The notes: a model not told the origin generated them from the sequence alone. 64,000 bases of DNA from Anthoceros angustus (GCA_010909165.1 MU008223.1:36001-100000), one strand, 5' to 3'; numbered from the stretch's first letter, positions 52,255-62,300 are shown. Numbers and translations: made by a program.

Positions 52255-53010
52255 CATGTGAACAACTCCATTCGATCCTTGCTGATGGAGATGATGGCGC
52301 AAAGGCTTTTGTAGATGCCATGTTTCAGCCTACAAGACATGGGGCTGAGCGTGAAGAAAGTTAGGGGTTTGACTCGGCGGATGTTGACAACCCTTGGAGA
52401 CGAAGCAAGTGTCGATGATGTGCCACAACAGGTAGCAATGATGTCATTGCTGACCTTGGAGCCAAGCATCTTTATAGAGAAGAGGAATGCTGCATGAGTG
52501 GGGGTGGCTTTGGTCAACAATCGGGAGAGGCATATTGAAATCAATGGATTCGCACCAAGGAGGATGCTGATTGACACCGGAGCACAGCCGGTGATCGTTG
52601 GAAGAAGAGTGAAGGAAGCGTTGGGTCTCCACCAAGAAAGGTTGAAGGAAACCAAGTGGAAGATCAAACGCTGGGACCACAGCATGTGTTGGGGTGACAA
52701 GGTACAAGCTAAAGGTTTCACTCAAACCAAGAACAATGACTTCACCTTTGTCGAGGTGCTTGTCAGTCACGAGACACATTTGATGTCTTCTTGAGGCGGA
52801 CGCTTTGTACAAACACAGGTCATGGTGGATTTGTGGGCGGAGATAGTCTACTATCGACCAGTGGAGAAGCTAGGAGCAAAACCGATGAACGGATTGCCCG
52901 CATCCCTCTGGTGCATGGCAAGGATCATGAGAACCTCATTGCCAGCAGCGTCTACCGGTGTTTGGCGCCATGGTGAAGGACCGCCATATATGCTTGAACC
53001 TCTTGGCGTG
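52255..53010 (+). pseudogene. Ty3/gypsy aspartic protease region
   Basis: The plus frame 52,498-52,794 reads ALVNNRERHIEINGFAPRRM then LIDTGAQPVIVG, the retropepsin site D-T-G-A (about 52,573-52,584). It continues with ALGLHQERLKETKWKIK and DFTFVEVLVSHETH. Blocks LGADALYKH-like (next frame) and MVDLWAEIVYYRP follow to 52,880. The upstream frame from 52,315 is the gag-protease linker. Protease releases pol enzymes. It is followed directly, in the same direction, by the C5-methyltransferase-like region. Confidence 0.65.
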
Positions 53011-53019
53011 TGTCTAACA

Positions 53020-53683
53020 TGTGACGACGATGGAGGATTTCGACGAGGAGGAGGAAGACAAGCTAGGGTTGCAACCACCCTTAGAGGAGGTCCTTCAAGT
53101 TAGCCGGATGGAGCTGGTGATTGCAGCAATGAGCTGTGCAAAAGCTGTGAAGGATGGTGCAAGAGGACCAGTGTTTATGAGCCGGAGAACTGCTGTAAGT
53201 TCTTGCCTAGGGTTGAGCCTATTTGTGACCTAAACACCCAGGTGATCACATGGCGACCTCGGGAAGACGGCATAGTGTTGATGGAACTCTTTGGAGGCAT
53301 CAATCGGCCAAGCAAAAGCGAAGTGTGGCATCAAAGTGCGAAGATCGTGCATTGTCCCGGATCCAAAAGCAAGGATTGTGTCACGAGGCGTAAGAGACTT
53401 GATGGGGAGTACCTAACCTCGGCGTGGGAGTGAAGGGTTACGAGGAGCTGGATGGATGTTCACATGATAGGGTTGTCCCATTTGAGTTGTCTTGGGCAAC
53501 CAGTGGACCTTGTCATTGCAGGTTGAGAGTGTCAAGGACTATCCTCTGCAGGCAAGGGTTAGGGTCTGAAGGATCCACAAACAACATTGTTTTATGACCT
53601 GATGAGGATCTTGCGCTTGATCCAGAAAGGGCAAGAAAGGCCCTGTGGATACATGTTGGAGAATGTGCCAGCATGCATGAGCG
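53020..53683 (+). pseudogene. C5-cytosine DNA methyltransferase relic in gypsy element
   Basis: C5 methyltransferases use a Pro-Cys-Gln cysteine to methylate cytosine at C5. In a single reading phase, although interrupted by stops, this region shows motif I MELFGGI (to 53,301), motif IV VDLVIAG-stop-ECQGLSSAGKG (CQ at 53,530-53,535) and FYDLMRILRLIQKGQ followed by motif VI GYMLENVPA (ENV at 53,659-53,667). The canonical P before C is E here, with a TGA before it and a TAG after GKG. The N-terminal part (TMEDFDEEEEDKLG, SRMELVIAAMSCAK) links it to the protease. Motifs VIII-X are lost because copia sequence starts at about 53,684. Such retrotransposon-borne enzymes have been reported in dinoflagellates and a charophyte alga. 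Confidence 0.65.
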
Positions 53684-53689
53684 TGAAGA

Positions 53690-53973
53690 AGCTCCAATAA
53701 CGATAGCTGAAGCAATACAAGGGAAGGATGCAAAGCAATGGAAAGAAGCTATGGATGATGAGATGAAGTGGTTGAGGAAGAATGACACTTGGGTATTAAC
53801 CTCCTTGCCTTGTTTTTATCCTAGGGGGAGGTGCCATCAGTTGGAATAGGAAAAAGCATCCAACTGTTGCAATGTCTACAATGGAGGCTGAGTACATGGC
53901 ATCCACACAAGCTACAAAGGAAGCCATTTGGTTGAGAAGGTTCATGGAAGAAATTGGGTATCAACAAGTGTTG
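53690..53973 (+). pseudogene. Copia family F, RT start fused to RNase H piece
   Basis: APITIAEAIQGKDAKQWKEA and MKWLRKNDTWVLTSLP (RT N-terminus) run to 53,808, then jump to FILGGGAISWN... and EAEYMASTQATKEAIWLRRF of RNase H. Most of RT is deleted between. The RNase H piece ends at EIGYQQ and joins the LTR directly. Confidence 0.8.
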
Positions 53974-54280
53974 AGGATGCAGCTTACTGAGTTTGTTAAG
54001 ATGGATATGACTATGCGTAAAAGATGTAGGTGATTGAGCTTACTATAAGTATATAGAAGTGGGTAAATGGAAACATATACCCCATATTGAGTAGGAAACG
54101 TGAGTGACACTTTTAGGGTTTAAAAGGGTGAGACCAGCTAGCTATAGCAGGTTCAGCTCTTTGACTATTGTCTTTGTGTTGTTTGCTCAAAGTTGCTCTT
54201 CATTTGTGTTTTAAGGCCTCGTTTAGGTGGTCTTAGTTTTGCAATTCTGAACACTTGCTTTCTTGACACTTCTGACCCTC
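53974..54280 (+). mobile_element. Copia family F LTR/leader
   Basis: TGTTGAGGATGCAGC...CTTGACACTTCTGACC, matching 45,106-45,400 (GGATATGACTATGCG, GGTGAGACCAGCTAGC, TTGACTATTGTCTTTGTG). Pol lies before it and gag after it. Confidence 0.65.
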
Positions 54281-54287
54281 TTGAAGC

Positions 54288-54660
54288 ATGGCTAGCTTCC
54301 AATCTCAACAGGTTATGGGCCCACACACCCAAGGCATGGTGACACTACAAGTCATTTCCAAATTTGGTGGTAACAACTTCAACTTGTGGAAGTTCAAGAT
54401 GCAGATGCTGTTGGCCGAGAATGGCTTGTGGAGGATAGTGTCAGGAACTGAGCAACGCCCTATAGAAGTGGAGCGACAATCCAAGTGGGACGAGTATGCA
54501 GGCAAAGCTTTTGCAACCATTTGCTTCAATTTGGAAGATGCACAACTAATGCATGTGACTTCTTGTAAGACTGCAAGGGAAGCTTGGCAAAAGCTGGAGG
54601 CTCTGTATGAGAACAAGAGCCTTGTGAACCGCTTGTTTTTGAGGAGAAGGTTCTTCACTC
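54288..54660 (+). pseudogene. Copia family F gag N-terminus
   Basis: Opens MASFQSQQVMGPHTQGMVTL, then KFGGNNFNLWKFKMQMLLAE, QSKWDEYAGKAFATICFNLE, AREAWQKLEALYENKSLVNR and LFLRRRFFTLQ, standard copia gag. At 54,660 the open frame runs into inverted RNase H sequence, so everything after the first ~125 residues is lost. Confidence 0.85.
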
Positions 54661-55545
54661 TTCAATACCCAATTTCTTCCATGAACCTTCTCAACCAAAT
54701 GGCTTCCTTTGTAGCTTGTGTGGATTCCATGTACTCAGCCTCCACTGTAGACATTGCAACAGTTGGTTGCTTTTGCTATTCAATGATGGCACCTCCCCTA
54801 GGATAAACACATATCCGGTTGTGGACCTCTGATCATCAAGATCGCTCCCCCAATCCGAGTCACAATATCCAAGCAGTCTGAGTCCTTCATTTGAACCTGA
54901 AAACTCAAGGTACATGTCATGTGTGCCTTTCAAGTACCTCATTATCCTCTTCACTGCAATCCAATGTGGCTTTCCAGGATTTTGCATATATTGGCTCACA
55001 ACTCCTAGAGCTTTCCCAAGATCTGGACGAGTTGCAACCATGGCAAACATCAAAGTGCCCACTGCTTGTCTGTAAGGAATGTTCTTCATCTCCTCCTCCT
55101 CGTGATTGCTTGCAGGACATTGGTCTTTGCTAAGCCTCATATCTAAACATAGAGGCGTTGCAATTGGCCTGCAATCAGTCATTCCAAAACGATCCAAGAG
55201 TTCCTCAATGTACTTATGTTGTTCAAGCTTGATTGTTCTCCTCACCCTGTCTCTAACCACTTGAATGCCAAGGCAATAGTTGAGCTCCCCCAAGTCCTTC
55301 ATTTCAAATTGTCTTGACAACATCTCCTTTAGCTCATTGATAGTATCTATAGATGCGCTCAACAAAATGAGGTCATCCATGTATATGGCTAGAATAACCA
55401 TAGATTGGAGAACTTTGGATATGTAGATGCTCTCATCAGATGTGCATTATTGAAATCCTTGCTCCTTTAAGAATGCATTGATCTTCTCATACCAAGCTCT
55501 AGACCCTTGCTTCAATCCACAGAGAGCTTTCTTTAATTTGCTAAG
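54661..55545 (-). pseudogene. Copia family F, RT C-terminal half and RNase H
   Basis: The long minus frame 55,401-54,691 contains AIYMDDLILLS (YMDD), QFEMKDLGELNYCLGIQVVR, HKYIEELLDRFGMTDCRPIA, FAMVATRPDLGKALG, HWIAVKRIMRYLKGTHDMYL and YCDSDWGSDLDDQRSTTGYV before a frame break. It is the best-preserved family F pol piece. Its RNase H end (54,661-54,815) is an inverted repeat of 53,820-53,973, with gag between the arms. At 55,545 it joins LTR-B. Confidence 0.9.
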
Positions 55546-56451
55546 GGAGGTTGTATGTGGAAGGCCACCTATAAGAGGAGGAGGATTTCACACAGTAAAG
55601 TATCACGTCTTGCGCTTCCATACTCGCGAGTCCTTTGCCCTTGTAAAGGAATTTCGTGCCGGCTGTGAGCCAACGCAGCGTCTGGTAGAGAGGAAGTCGC
55701 GGTGGTCGGAGTGCTTGGTGGAGGACTTGTTTGCTGCAAGTGCCTAAACGAGTTGCTCCCCTTGTGAATGGTTGCTGTGAAATTGCTTTGCTTTGGGTGT
55801 GTGGCAATGCCCAGGGAACTCTCGGCTTGAGGGTAGACTACAGGGAAAGACTCCCTGGAGGTTCTCATTGTCGTGTCAAACTCATAGCAACCGCCCAAGG
55901 AAGAACTTGTCGGTGGAGGCCGACCCAAGCGATTGTGCACGTGAGGCGAGCCGGCCGAAGCCCGAACGAGGTTAGACTAGGAGGAAGAGGATGAGAAGAT
56001 GAGTAGAGGATTAGAAGTGTAGGTGTTAGTGGAAGGCCACAGGCAGGCCTAAGGGACGAATCCCAACTGCAAGTAAAGGGGCTCACGAGTGGAGAAGAGT
56101 GGTCTTAGAAGTAGGGACGAAATTGCGGTGGATCGGGGGTCCACAGGCGCCGTGATAGGCTCCCTCAGCTAAGGGGACACCAGCAATTGTGTTGTGTCGT
56201 TGTAGGTTGAGGATTGGTGATTTTTTGGAGCAGTGCAAGTGGTGCAGCTGCTGTGAGAGGGAGAGTAGAGGGCGCCTTGCTTGTTTAGAAGGCTGAGAAA
56301 TTGTGTCACTGCAGGTAGCGACCGGACATCACAAGATCTCGAACTTTCACACGAGTCTCATGGGACGAAACCTAACGTATGAAGCGACAGTGGGATAAGT
56401 GTGGCCACTAGAGGGGGAAGCCTCGGAAGCCCCGGGGTTTTCCCTCCCACA
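55546..56451 (+). mobile_element. LTR-B, plus orientation, reference copy
   Basis: From GGGAGGTTGTATGTGG, with a TATAAG word at 55,570-55,575, through CACGTCTTGCGC, ACTCGCGAGTCC, TTGCTCCCCTTGTGAATGG, TCTCGGCTTGAGGG, TTGTGTTGTGTCGTTGTAGG and GTGTGGCCACTAGAGGG to the end CCTCCCACA at 56,451. It is followed at once by the coiled-coil ORF, so it is likely the 5' LTR of that element. Confidence 0.65.
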
Positions 56452-56454
56452 AAA

Positions 56455-57930
56455 GGCGGAGGACCTTTGCAAATGGAGGGAAGCAGCTCAAGGGGAGCTG
56501 GAGGAAGCCCGAAGGCAGGTGGAAAGCGCTAGGGACCTGGCCGAGACGGCTCGGCAGGAGCAACACCAAGCCTGGGAGGCTCAGTGAAGGCGCGGGAGGC
56601 AAGTCAGTGAAGCAGATAGGGACCACTACCGTGAGACCGGCCGGTGGAGGAGGCAGCAGGGGTTAGCTGCCAATCGAAGGCCGGCAGGTGGCGGAACAAG
56701 CAAGCAAAGTAAGAAAGAAGGGGCCCCGGAGATAGAGGATTTCCGGGCACAGTTGCAAGGAGCGGAGGAGCGGTGCTAGGAGCTGGAGGATCGCAAGGAG
56801 ACCCTGGAGCTGCAGCTTCAAGACACAGTGGAACAACATGGAATTCTCAAAGGGAGAATCATGGACCACGAGCAGGAGATCGAGCGCCCGCATCTGCTGA
56901 GGGAGGAGGAGCCGATGCTAACTAAGGAGATGGACATTGCCGAGTTGGAGAAGGAGCCGAAGAAGCTGTGAGCCCGTGAGGTGCTGACCGTCGGGAGGGA
57001 GATTGTGGCCTGCAAGGATGGATGGAGGAGGGCTCAAGAGAGGAGCGCCGGGTCCTACCGCTGGAAGGCGAAGGGAACGTAGCTCTATGGCCAGCAAGCT
57101 GGTCGAGCTACAGTGACGGCGAGAGGAGGAGCACGCAGAGCAGGAGGCTGCGGTGAAGTGTCGAGGCAGCCTTGACGGCCTCAAGAGAGTCCGCCTGACT
57201 CTAGTTGGCGGGCCTAGAGACGGCCAAAGAAGCCGCGCCAGCACGCCCAACCACCGGAGCACCTATGGAGGAGGGAGTAGTGCCCGGCTCATGTGGAGGA
57301 GGCACCAACAAGTCGATCTGCACTTTGTCTACTACCACGCGGAGCTCCTCAAGGCCCTGGAGGTCCTGAGTCACCCCCGTCAAATCGACGGACCTCCGGA
57401 CGGGTCAGAGGGAGGAGGGAGAGATGAAGGCCCCGGAGATAGTGCGGCCACCGGGACCTTGGGAGCGCTGTTCGGCAACGACAGCAACAGCGGGGAAGGG
57501 GAGCACCAAGAGGAGCAGAACACGGCGGACCCCACTGGGCCTGAGGTAAGTCCTCCGCACCCCACTACAAAAGGAAGGGAGGAGGGCCCCGAGGGGGCCA
57601 TGGAGGGGAAAGTCCCGGAGGACTTGAGACAGCGTGGGGGTCCGGTGGGGGAGGACAGACCCCCGGGAAGTCACGGGGTGGAGAAGTCCAAGAACCCGCG
57701 AGGTCCGGACCTCGAGGTCCGGACTCCAGAAATGAGACCGGACCCCGAGGTCCGGACTCTAGAAATAAGGCCGGACCCTGAGGTCCGGACTCTAGAATAA
57801 GGCCGGACCCTGAGGTCCGGACCCCAGAGTCGAGACCGGACCCCGAAGTCCGGACTCCAGAAGTAAGGCCGGACCCTGAGGTCCGGAATCCAGAGTCGAG
57901 ACCGGACCCCGAGGTCCGGACTTAGGAGGA
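56455..57930 (+). pseudogene. Coiled-coil/acidic element ORF with 11-residue repeats
   Basis: The first part (56,455-57,000) is a predicted coiled coil: GELEEARRQVESARDLAETA, LELQLQDTVEQHGILKGRIM and DHEQEIERPHLLREEE in shifting frames. From 57,153 one frame runs 215 codons: a linker, FVYYHAELLKALEVLSHPRQ, an acidic glycine-rich stretch, then tandem EVRTPE(M/I)RPDP units to a frameshift at about 57,790. It is probably a gag-like structural protein of a non-autonomous LTR element behind LTR-B. The same leader/coiled-coil style is seen at 3,160-4,790 and 45,987-46,406. No protease or pol follows. Confidence 0.45.
57711..57928 (+). repeat. 33-bp coding tandem repeat, ~7 units
   Basis: Each unit is GAGGTCCGGACTCCAGAAAT followed by GAGACCGGACCCC, encoding an 11-residue E-V-R-T-P-E-x-R-P-D-P unit. 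Every unit contains the palindrome GGTCCGGACC or a close variant and a CCGGACC...GGTCCGG hairpin. The third unit lacks one A (TCTAGAATAAGG), which ends the open frame. Confidence 0.9.
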
Positions 57931-57934
57931 GAGG

Positions 57935-58560
57935 GGGAATCACCACCGACCTGCTCAGGCGGAGCAACCTCTTGGGGGACCCGTAGAGCGAGACCCACCA
58001 GACAAGAGAGAGGAGGAGGACTTGGTGACCCGCGTTGTCAGAGCCGCCCGTGGCTCAACCCTGAGTTCTCGGAAGGGAAGGCCTGCCTTGCGGATCATCC
58101 GATTGCTGCGCCCATCGAGGCTAGGATTTAGCCACCGGCACGGGCGAGAATCACGGGCACTCCAGCCCCACCGCCCAGCGTAGATAGGCGGAATGAAGGG
58201 AAATAGGCGGCGGGCTAGGAGGTGGCGGGCATGACAGCCCCGGAGATTGATCAAGGTCCGTGACGGACCCTAACGTGGTGGTGTGTGCGGGGCGAGCGAT
58301 CGAGAGACCCTTGCTCTTCCGCAGCCGGGGGGTCGGCGTTGGACCACGCATGAGCCGGTGGAACTCCGGAGAGGCGTGTAGAGCCCGGACGGAGGCTCGG
58401 CAGCACTGAGTGGGACCACGCAACCTAGCCACTCTTCCCAAAAGAACGATGAGCATAGTGAGAGTGGTTAGGAGAACGGACTAGACGAACGAGGGGCGGA
58501 CTCGGTAGAAGCACCAATCTATGGGCACACAAAGGGCAAATTCATGGATCTCATAGGGAA
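57935..58560 (+). other. Downstream part of the LTR-B element, weakly coding
   Basis: A plus-strand stretch reads EEEEDLVTRVVRAARGSTLS and RKGRPALRIIRLLRPSRLGF (57,995-58,130), which could continue the element protein. Afterwards no convincing frame is seen. No PPT or second LTR was found. Confidence 0.3.
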
Positions 58561-58573
58561 CATAACTCTCTCT

Positions 58574-58603
58574 TAGATAGATGGATAGATAGATAGATAG
58601 ATA
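58574..58603. repeat. GATA microsatellite
   Basis: TAGATAGATGGATAGATAGA followed by further TAGA units: seven tetranucleotide steps with one change. Confidence 0.9.
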
Positions 58604-58665
58604 CCCTCCACTCTCCCGTGGTTGAATTTACAAATATATTCCTTTTTGGATCAGGGGCAAATGAG

Positions 58666-58702
58666 GTATACAAATGCCCTTGATCCAAGGATATTTGTAT
58701 AC
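58666..58702. other. Perfect 10-bp inverted repeat
   Basis: GTATACAAAT at 58,666-58,675 and ATTTGTATAC at 58,693-58,702, separated by 17 bases (GCCCTTGATCCAAGGAT). It lies at the 3' side of the minus-strand retroelement and may be part of its 3' end. Confidence 0.55.
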
Positions 58703-58849
58703 CACACGCCAAAAGGAAATATAATTGTAATAAAATGACAGAAAAAACATGATGCATGAAGCATCATATACATAAATCTATCTAACCATCCCATAGAGAG
58801 AAGTTATGTGGGAAATTAATTGAACATGCTAACAAGATCCTCAATTGGG

Positions 58850-59646
58850 AACTTAAGACCGTGGAAGGTTCCAAGCATTAAGCATTTTTAACAATGGTTT
58901 TAAGCTTGTGTTCCCTAAAGCCATTGTTGATGAAGGCTTTAATAAGTTCCATGAGTTCTATGTAGGCTAGTGAGGCCTCACTAGATACATAGAGGATAGG
59001 AACACTTGAGACACAATTACATTGTATGCTTGGCGAATTGGTCTATTAGAGTTCAAGTGGATGTATTGTGCATATTTGAATGGGAGAGCCCTTCGCTTGT
59101 CAACTTATAGGTCTTATAAATTCCAAGGATGGGATCCTCAATATGAATTTGCATGTTTAGAAAGTGGGCCGACTTTCCAAGTGTGATGCCCTCGGCAGTT
59201 AGGTAAGTTTCATCCACCTCTTGTTGGATTTCAACAATGTGGAGGGGGTAGATCTAATAGGGATTGTCAGGATCACGCTTAGCATTAGGGTCCAAGAATT
59301 CGTGAGCGAGGTGGCAGTTGAGCCAGCAGATATCATCAATGTATCTTCTAGCTTCTTTGAGCAGTGCCATTAGATCGGTTCTTCCTAGTCGAGCTGCGTT
59401 GAATGAAGCGGCATTCATAGGAGAAGAAGTACAAGTTGCACCAAAGTGGAGCATGAAAAGCCCATTGGGATGCCCGAGGTTTGCAACCAGCGTGGTTTCA
59501 AGCTGGACATTGCGCTTTGCATAAGCCATAAGTGGAGACTTAGGAGTCTCTCGTATGGGAGAGGGATCCATGGTCCATGGTGCAACTAGGTGTATCATAA
59601 ACCCACTTGTAATCACAAAAGCCTTGCGGGTGAGTATTTCACCCAT
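58850..59646 (-). pseudogene. Reverse transcriptase, YIDD type (non-copia/gypsy)
   Basis: The minus frame 59,646-59,254 ends RRYIDDICWLNCHLAHEFL and DPNAKRDPDNPY; YIDD is the RT palm motif C. Just before it, GHPNGLFMLHFGATCTSSPM and NAASFNAARLGR correspond to the preceding palm strand and helix. After a stop the same frame gives IYPLHIVEIQQEVDETYLTA and AHFLNMQIHIEDP, then, one base shifted, NSNRPIRQAYNVIVSQVF, a typical thumb block of RTs with FLDM.I and HP.SNR motifs (Penelope-like and allied elements). No GIY-YIG endonuclease was identified downstream. The class beyond RT is inference. Confidence 0.6.
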
Positions 59647-59649
59647 AAG

Positions 59650-60535
59650 GTTTTAGTTTTGCTCATGTCTGCTGACATGAGTGTATGCCTTTTAAGACAA
59701 AAGCCATGGCTTCAAAGGAGTCTTCCCTTGTGGGAATAGCCTCATAGCATCGCGTAATATCCGACTAAAATGGAATGTATTTTAGCGGGAGATTGATTGC
59801 CACTTGTACCACGATTCCGTGATCCAAAACATTGAGGTATCCACTCCAAGTAGGTTTTATAGCCCTCTTGAAGCCCAAGGGTCCAATCCCTTAAAATTGG
59901 AATAATAAGATTTGTGGCAAATGTGAGTAGGTCGCCAAGATAGAGAACACACAATCATGTCCATTGGTTAACCACATGCTTCAATTTATGCTGTTTAAAA
60001 ATTCCCATGAGGTAGGAGACCAAAGTCTTGGTCCACCGGAATCTCGGGAGTATGCTTTCATTGGAATTGAATGTTACTCAGATATGTGAGATAGGCAACC
60101 AAGTGCCATTTTTAGCCGGGTGAAAAGTCCGGATCACAAAGTCTTTTCAAGGCACATTTCGACATAGAAGGTGCATTGAAAAGCAGTGGTGTTGGCTTTA
60201 TCAAGGCCGAACAATAGAGGTGGTTAAGGAGCCATGAGAGCTCATCCCTTGCGCATGAATTTTCGAACATGAGTCCTACCATAGGACCAAAGCCTTTGTT
60301 TTTGGCTTGTCTCAAAGATTGGAAGCACAACGCAGCCAATTTTGGGCCAAAAAACATGCTCATCAACAGTTGCACCCATGTGCCAAGAAAATTTCCACAA
60401 GTTGTGCAAAGAATCCGAACACTCTCCACATCGTGGACGTTGAGGGAGGCAAGGGGATCTGGTTCATCCCATCTTGAGTTGTGCTTGGAGGTTACGGTCC
60501 CTCACGAGCACAATCAGTGAACATGAGCCACCCCA
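59650..60535 (-). pseudogene. RT N-terminal region of the same retroelement
   Basis: Minus frames 60,429-60,112 (CGNFLGTWVQLLMSMFFGPK, ARDELSWLLNHLYCSALIKP) and 59,954-59,742 (GSRNRGTSGNQSPAKIHSIL) continue the polyprotein towards the RT palm. I cannot match individual finger motifs. Frame changes occur about every 300 bases. Orientation and spacing place it between the gag-like part and the YIDD block. Confidence 0.4.
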
Positions 60536-62300
60536 TCATTGGGATCCATGGTCAAAGGATCCACAAAAGCTTAGGCGCTTTTGTGATGGGCACACGTCTC
60601 TGGGCACACTATCTCCGTGTTCAAAAAGAAAATCCACAAAAACTTTCCGAGGGTACACCTCTTGCCTCAAGGAGGCAACATGTCTCCATCCAAAGGTAGT
60701 TTCCAAGACTAGCATCAAGGAAGCATCACCAAGCATGTTAGTAGCTTGGGTCAGCAACTTTTTCACTTGCAAATGTTCCAACAGTCTATTACAGTACAAT
60801 GTGTGAACGAAACCAGCATTGGCATCAGGTGCATGCTTCACTAAATGCCATTCAGCCATGTCAAAGAGCAACATGCGATCAGGCAGCACCAGATCATCAG
60901 GGATGGCACCTGGAGAAGGCAACCAAGGAAAAGTTAGCGACAACGAAGAAAAGAGGGTCATCGAACTTACAAAATCACGAGTTTGATTCCCGTAGTCCAC
61001 TAGGAGGCTTAGAGGTAGAAGAGGCACCGAGTGAGTGCCGTCACCATGTGTGTTGGAAGGAGGTGTCGGATCTTGGTGGAGAGCTAAGGTTGCTAGCATG
61101 AATGTCCGAGCCATAGGAGAGTCTTCTTTGCTGATAGTAGGGGCCACTACCAGGGCTAGCATATTTGTTAGAAAACCTATTGTGCATCATAGGGCCACCT
61201 TGCCTATTGCCACGGGTGCCTCTGGTGAGGACTTTTTCAGGCTTGTCCCCATCAGACTTTGCTTTGCGCATATAGGATTTTTGATTGGACCTCAACTCTT
61301 GTTTCATCAAACGATCGCATTCTTCCGTGAAGGAAGGAGGCTTGATCATTTTCTCTATCATGAGTTTTGCTGATCCAGGGAATGCAGCAAGGAGCCTTTG
61401 GGTGGGGTTAGTGGCAAATGCAGCACCATCCAAAGATCATTTCACGTACATACATGAAGGAAATGTGGGCTTTCACACAATCACGGTTTTGGCCAGCATT
61501 CAGAATCTGTGAAGGCAACCATTGAACACGGAGGCTCGCCAGAAAGAACTCATCCAAATGCTGTACCATGAACGAGGGCTTGGTCAAACCCGGATAATCG
61601 CCATTGCAGCAGCCCTACCATCAACTTCAACAAATCTTGGCGGATGCATTTGATGTAAGGCTGAGCCAATTCCACCATGTTTTGTCATGGTCCTTCCCCG
61701 CCACCGGTTTTCCGAGCCTTTTACCCTACACAACATCATCTCATCATTCGGCATTTGGTAGCATCAAAGCAAGGCGCGGGCTGTTACCGATTGCAAAACC
61801 CAAGCCACATTTCCATCCAGCCTTCTCAAACGCCATTTCTTCATCACTTAGCCTACAAAGGACTTGAAAAGTTTCAGCAGTGAAGGGTGCCAAGTAAGAG
61901 AGGTTAGAGCCAGTCCACATCTTGTGGGAGATGGCAGCACAATCAGCCTCAATGTCCCTAGGTGCAACAAGAGGAACGGGACATTGTTCATGAGAGGAAA
62001 CCCTCGCCGTTTGTTGCACTGTTTCTTGCGCTTGGGCGACGTATTCTTGCATGAAGGTGCGGTCCTCCTCCGTCATGTTGGCAGTGGGGAAGCCAGGATG
62101 GTTGAATCACAGCCCTGTGAAGCATGGGCCGGGCTCATCGACTGCAACCTTGAGCCTTGGCAATCCGAACTCTTCCTCGTCAAGCATTGCTTGTGCATAC
62201 CGTCATTGACGACACATTGCTCCAAGTTACGCTCAATGGTTTGAAGAAGCTTCATCCTTCATCACTATCACAGTTAGTTGGCAAGCTTGCACCAATCGTT
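60536..62300 (-). pseudogene. Gag-like part of the YIDD retroelement
   Basis: Successive minus frames: 62,076-61,744 (MTEEDRTFMQEYVAQAQETV, ADCAAISHKMWTGSNLSYLA), 61,433-61,041 (SFTEECDRLMKQELRSNQKS, then a basic Gly/Asn/Ser-rich tail GTRGNRQGGPMMHNRFSNKY) and 61,162-60,536 (a 208-codon frame with HTLYCNRLLEHLQVKKLLTQ). The basic, low-complexity tail after a helical domain suits an RNA-binding gag-like protein. No zinc knuckle was found. The family is not recognised. Confidence 0.4.
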
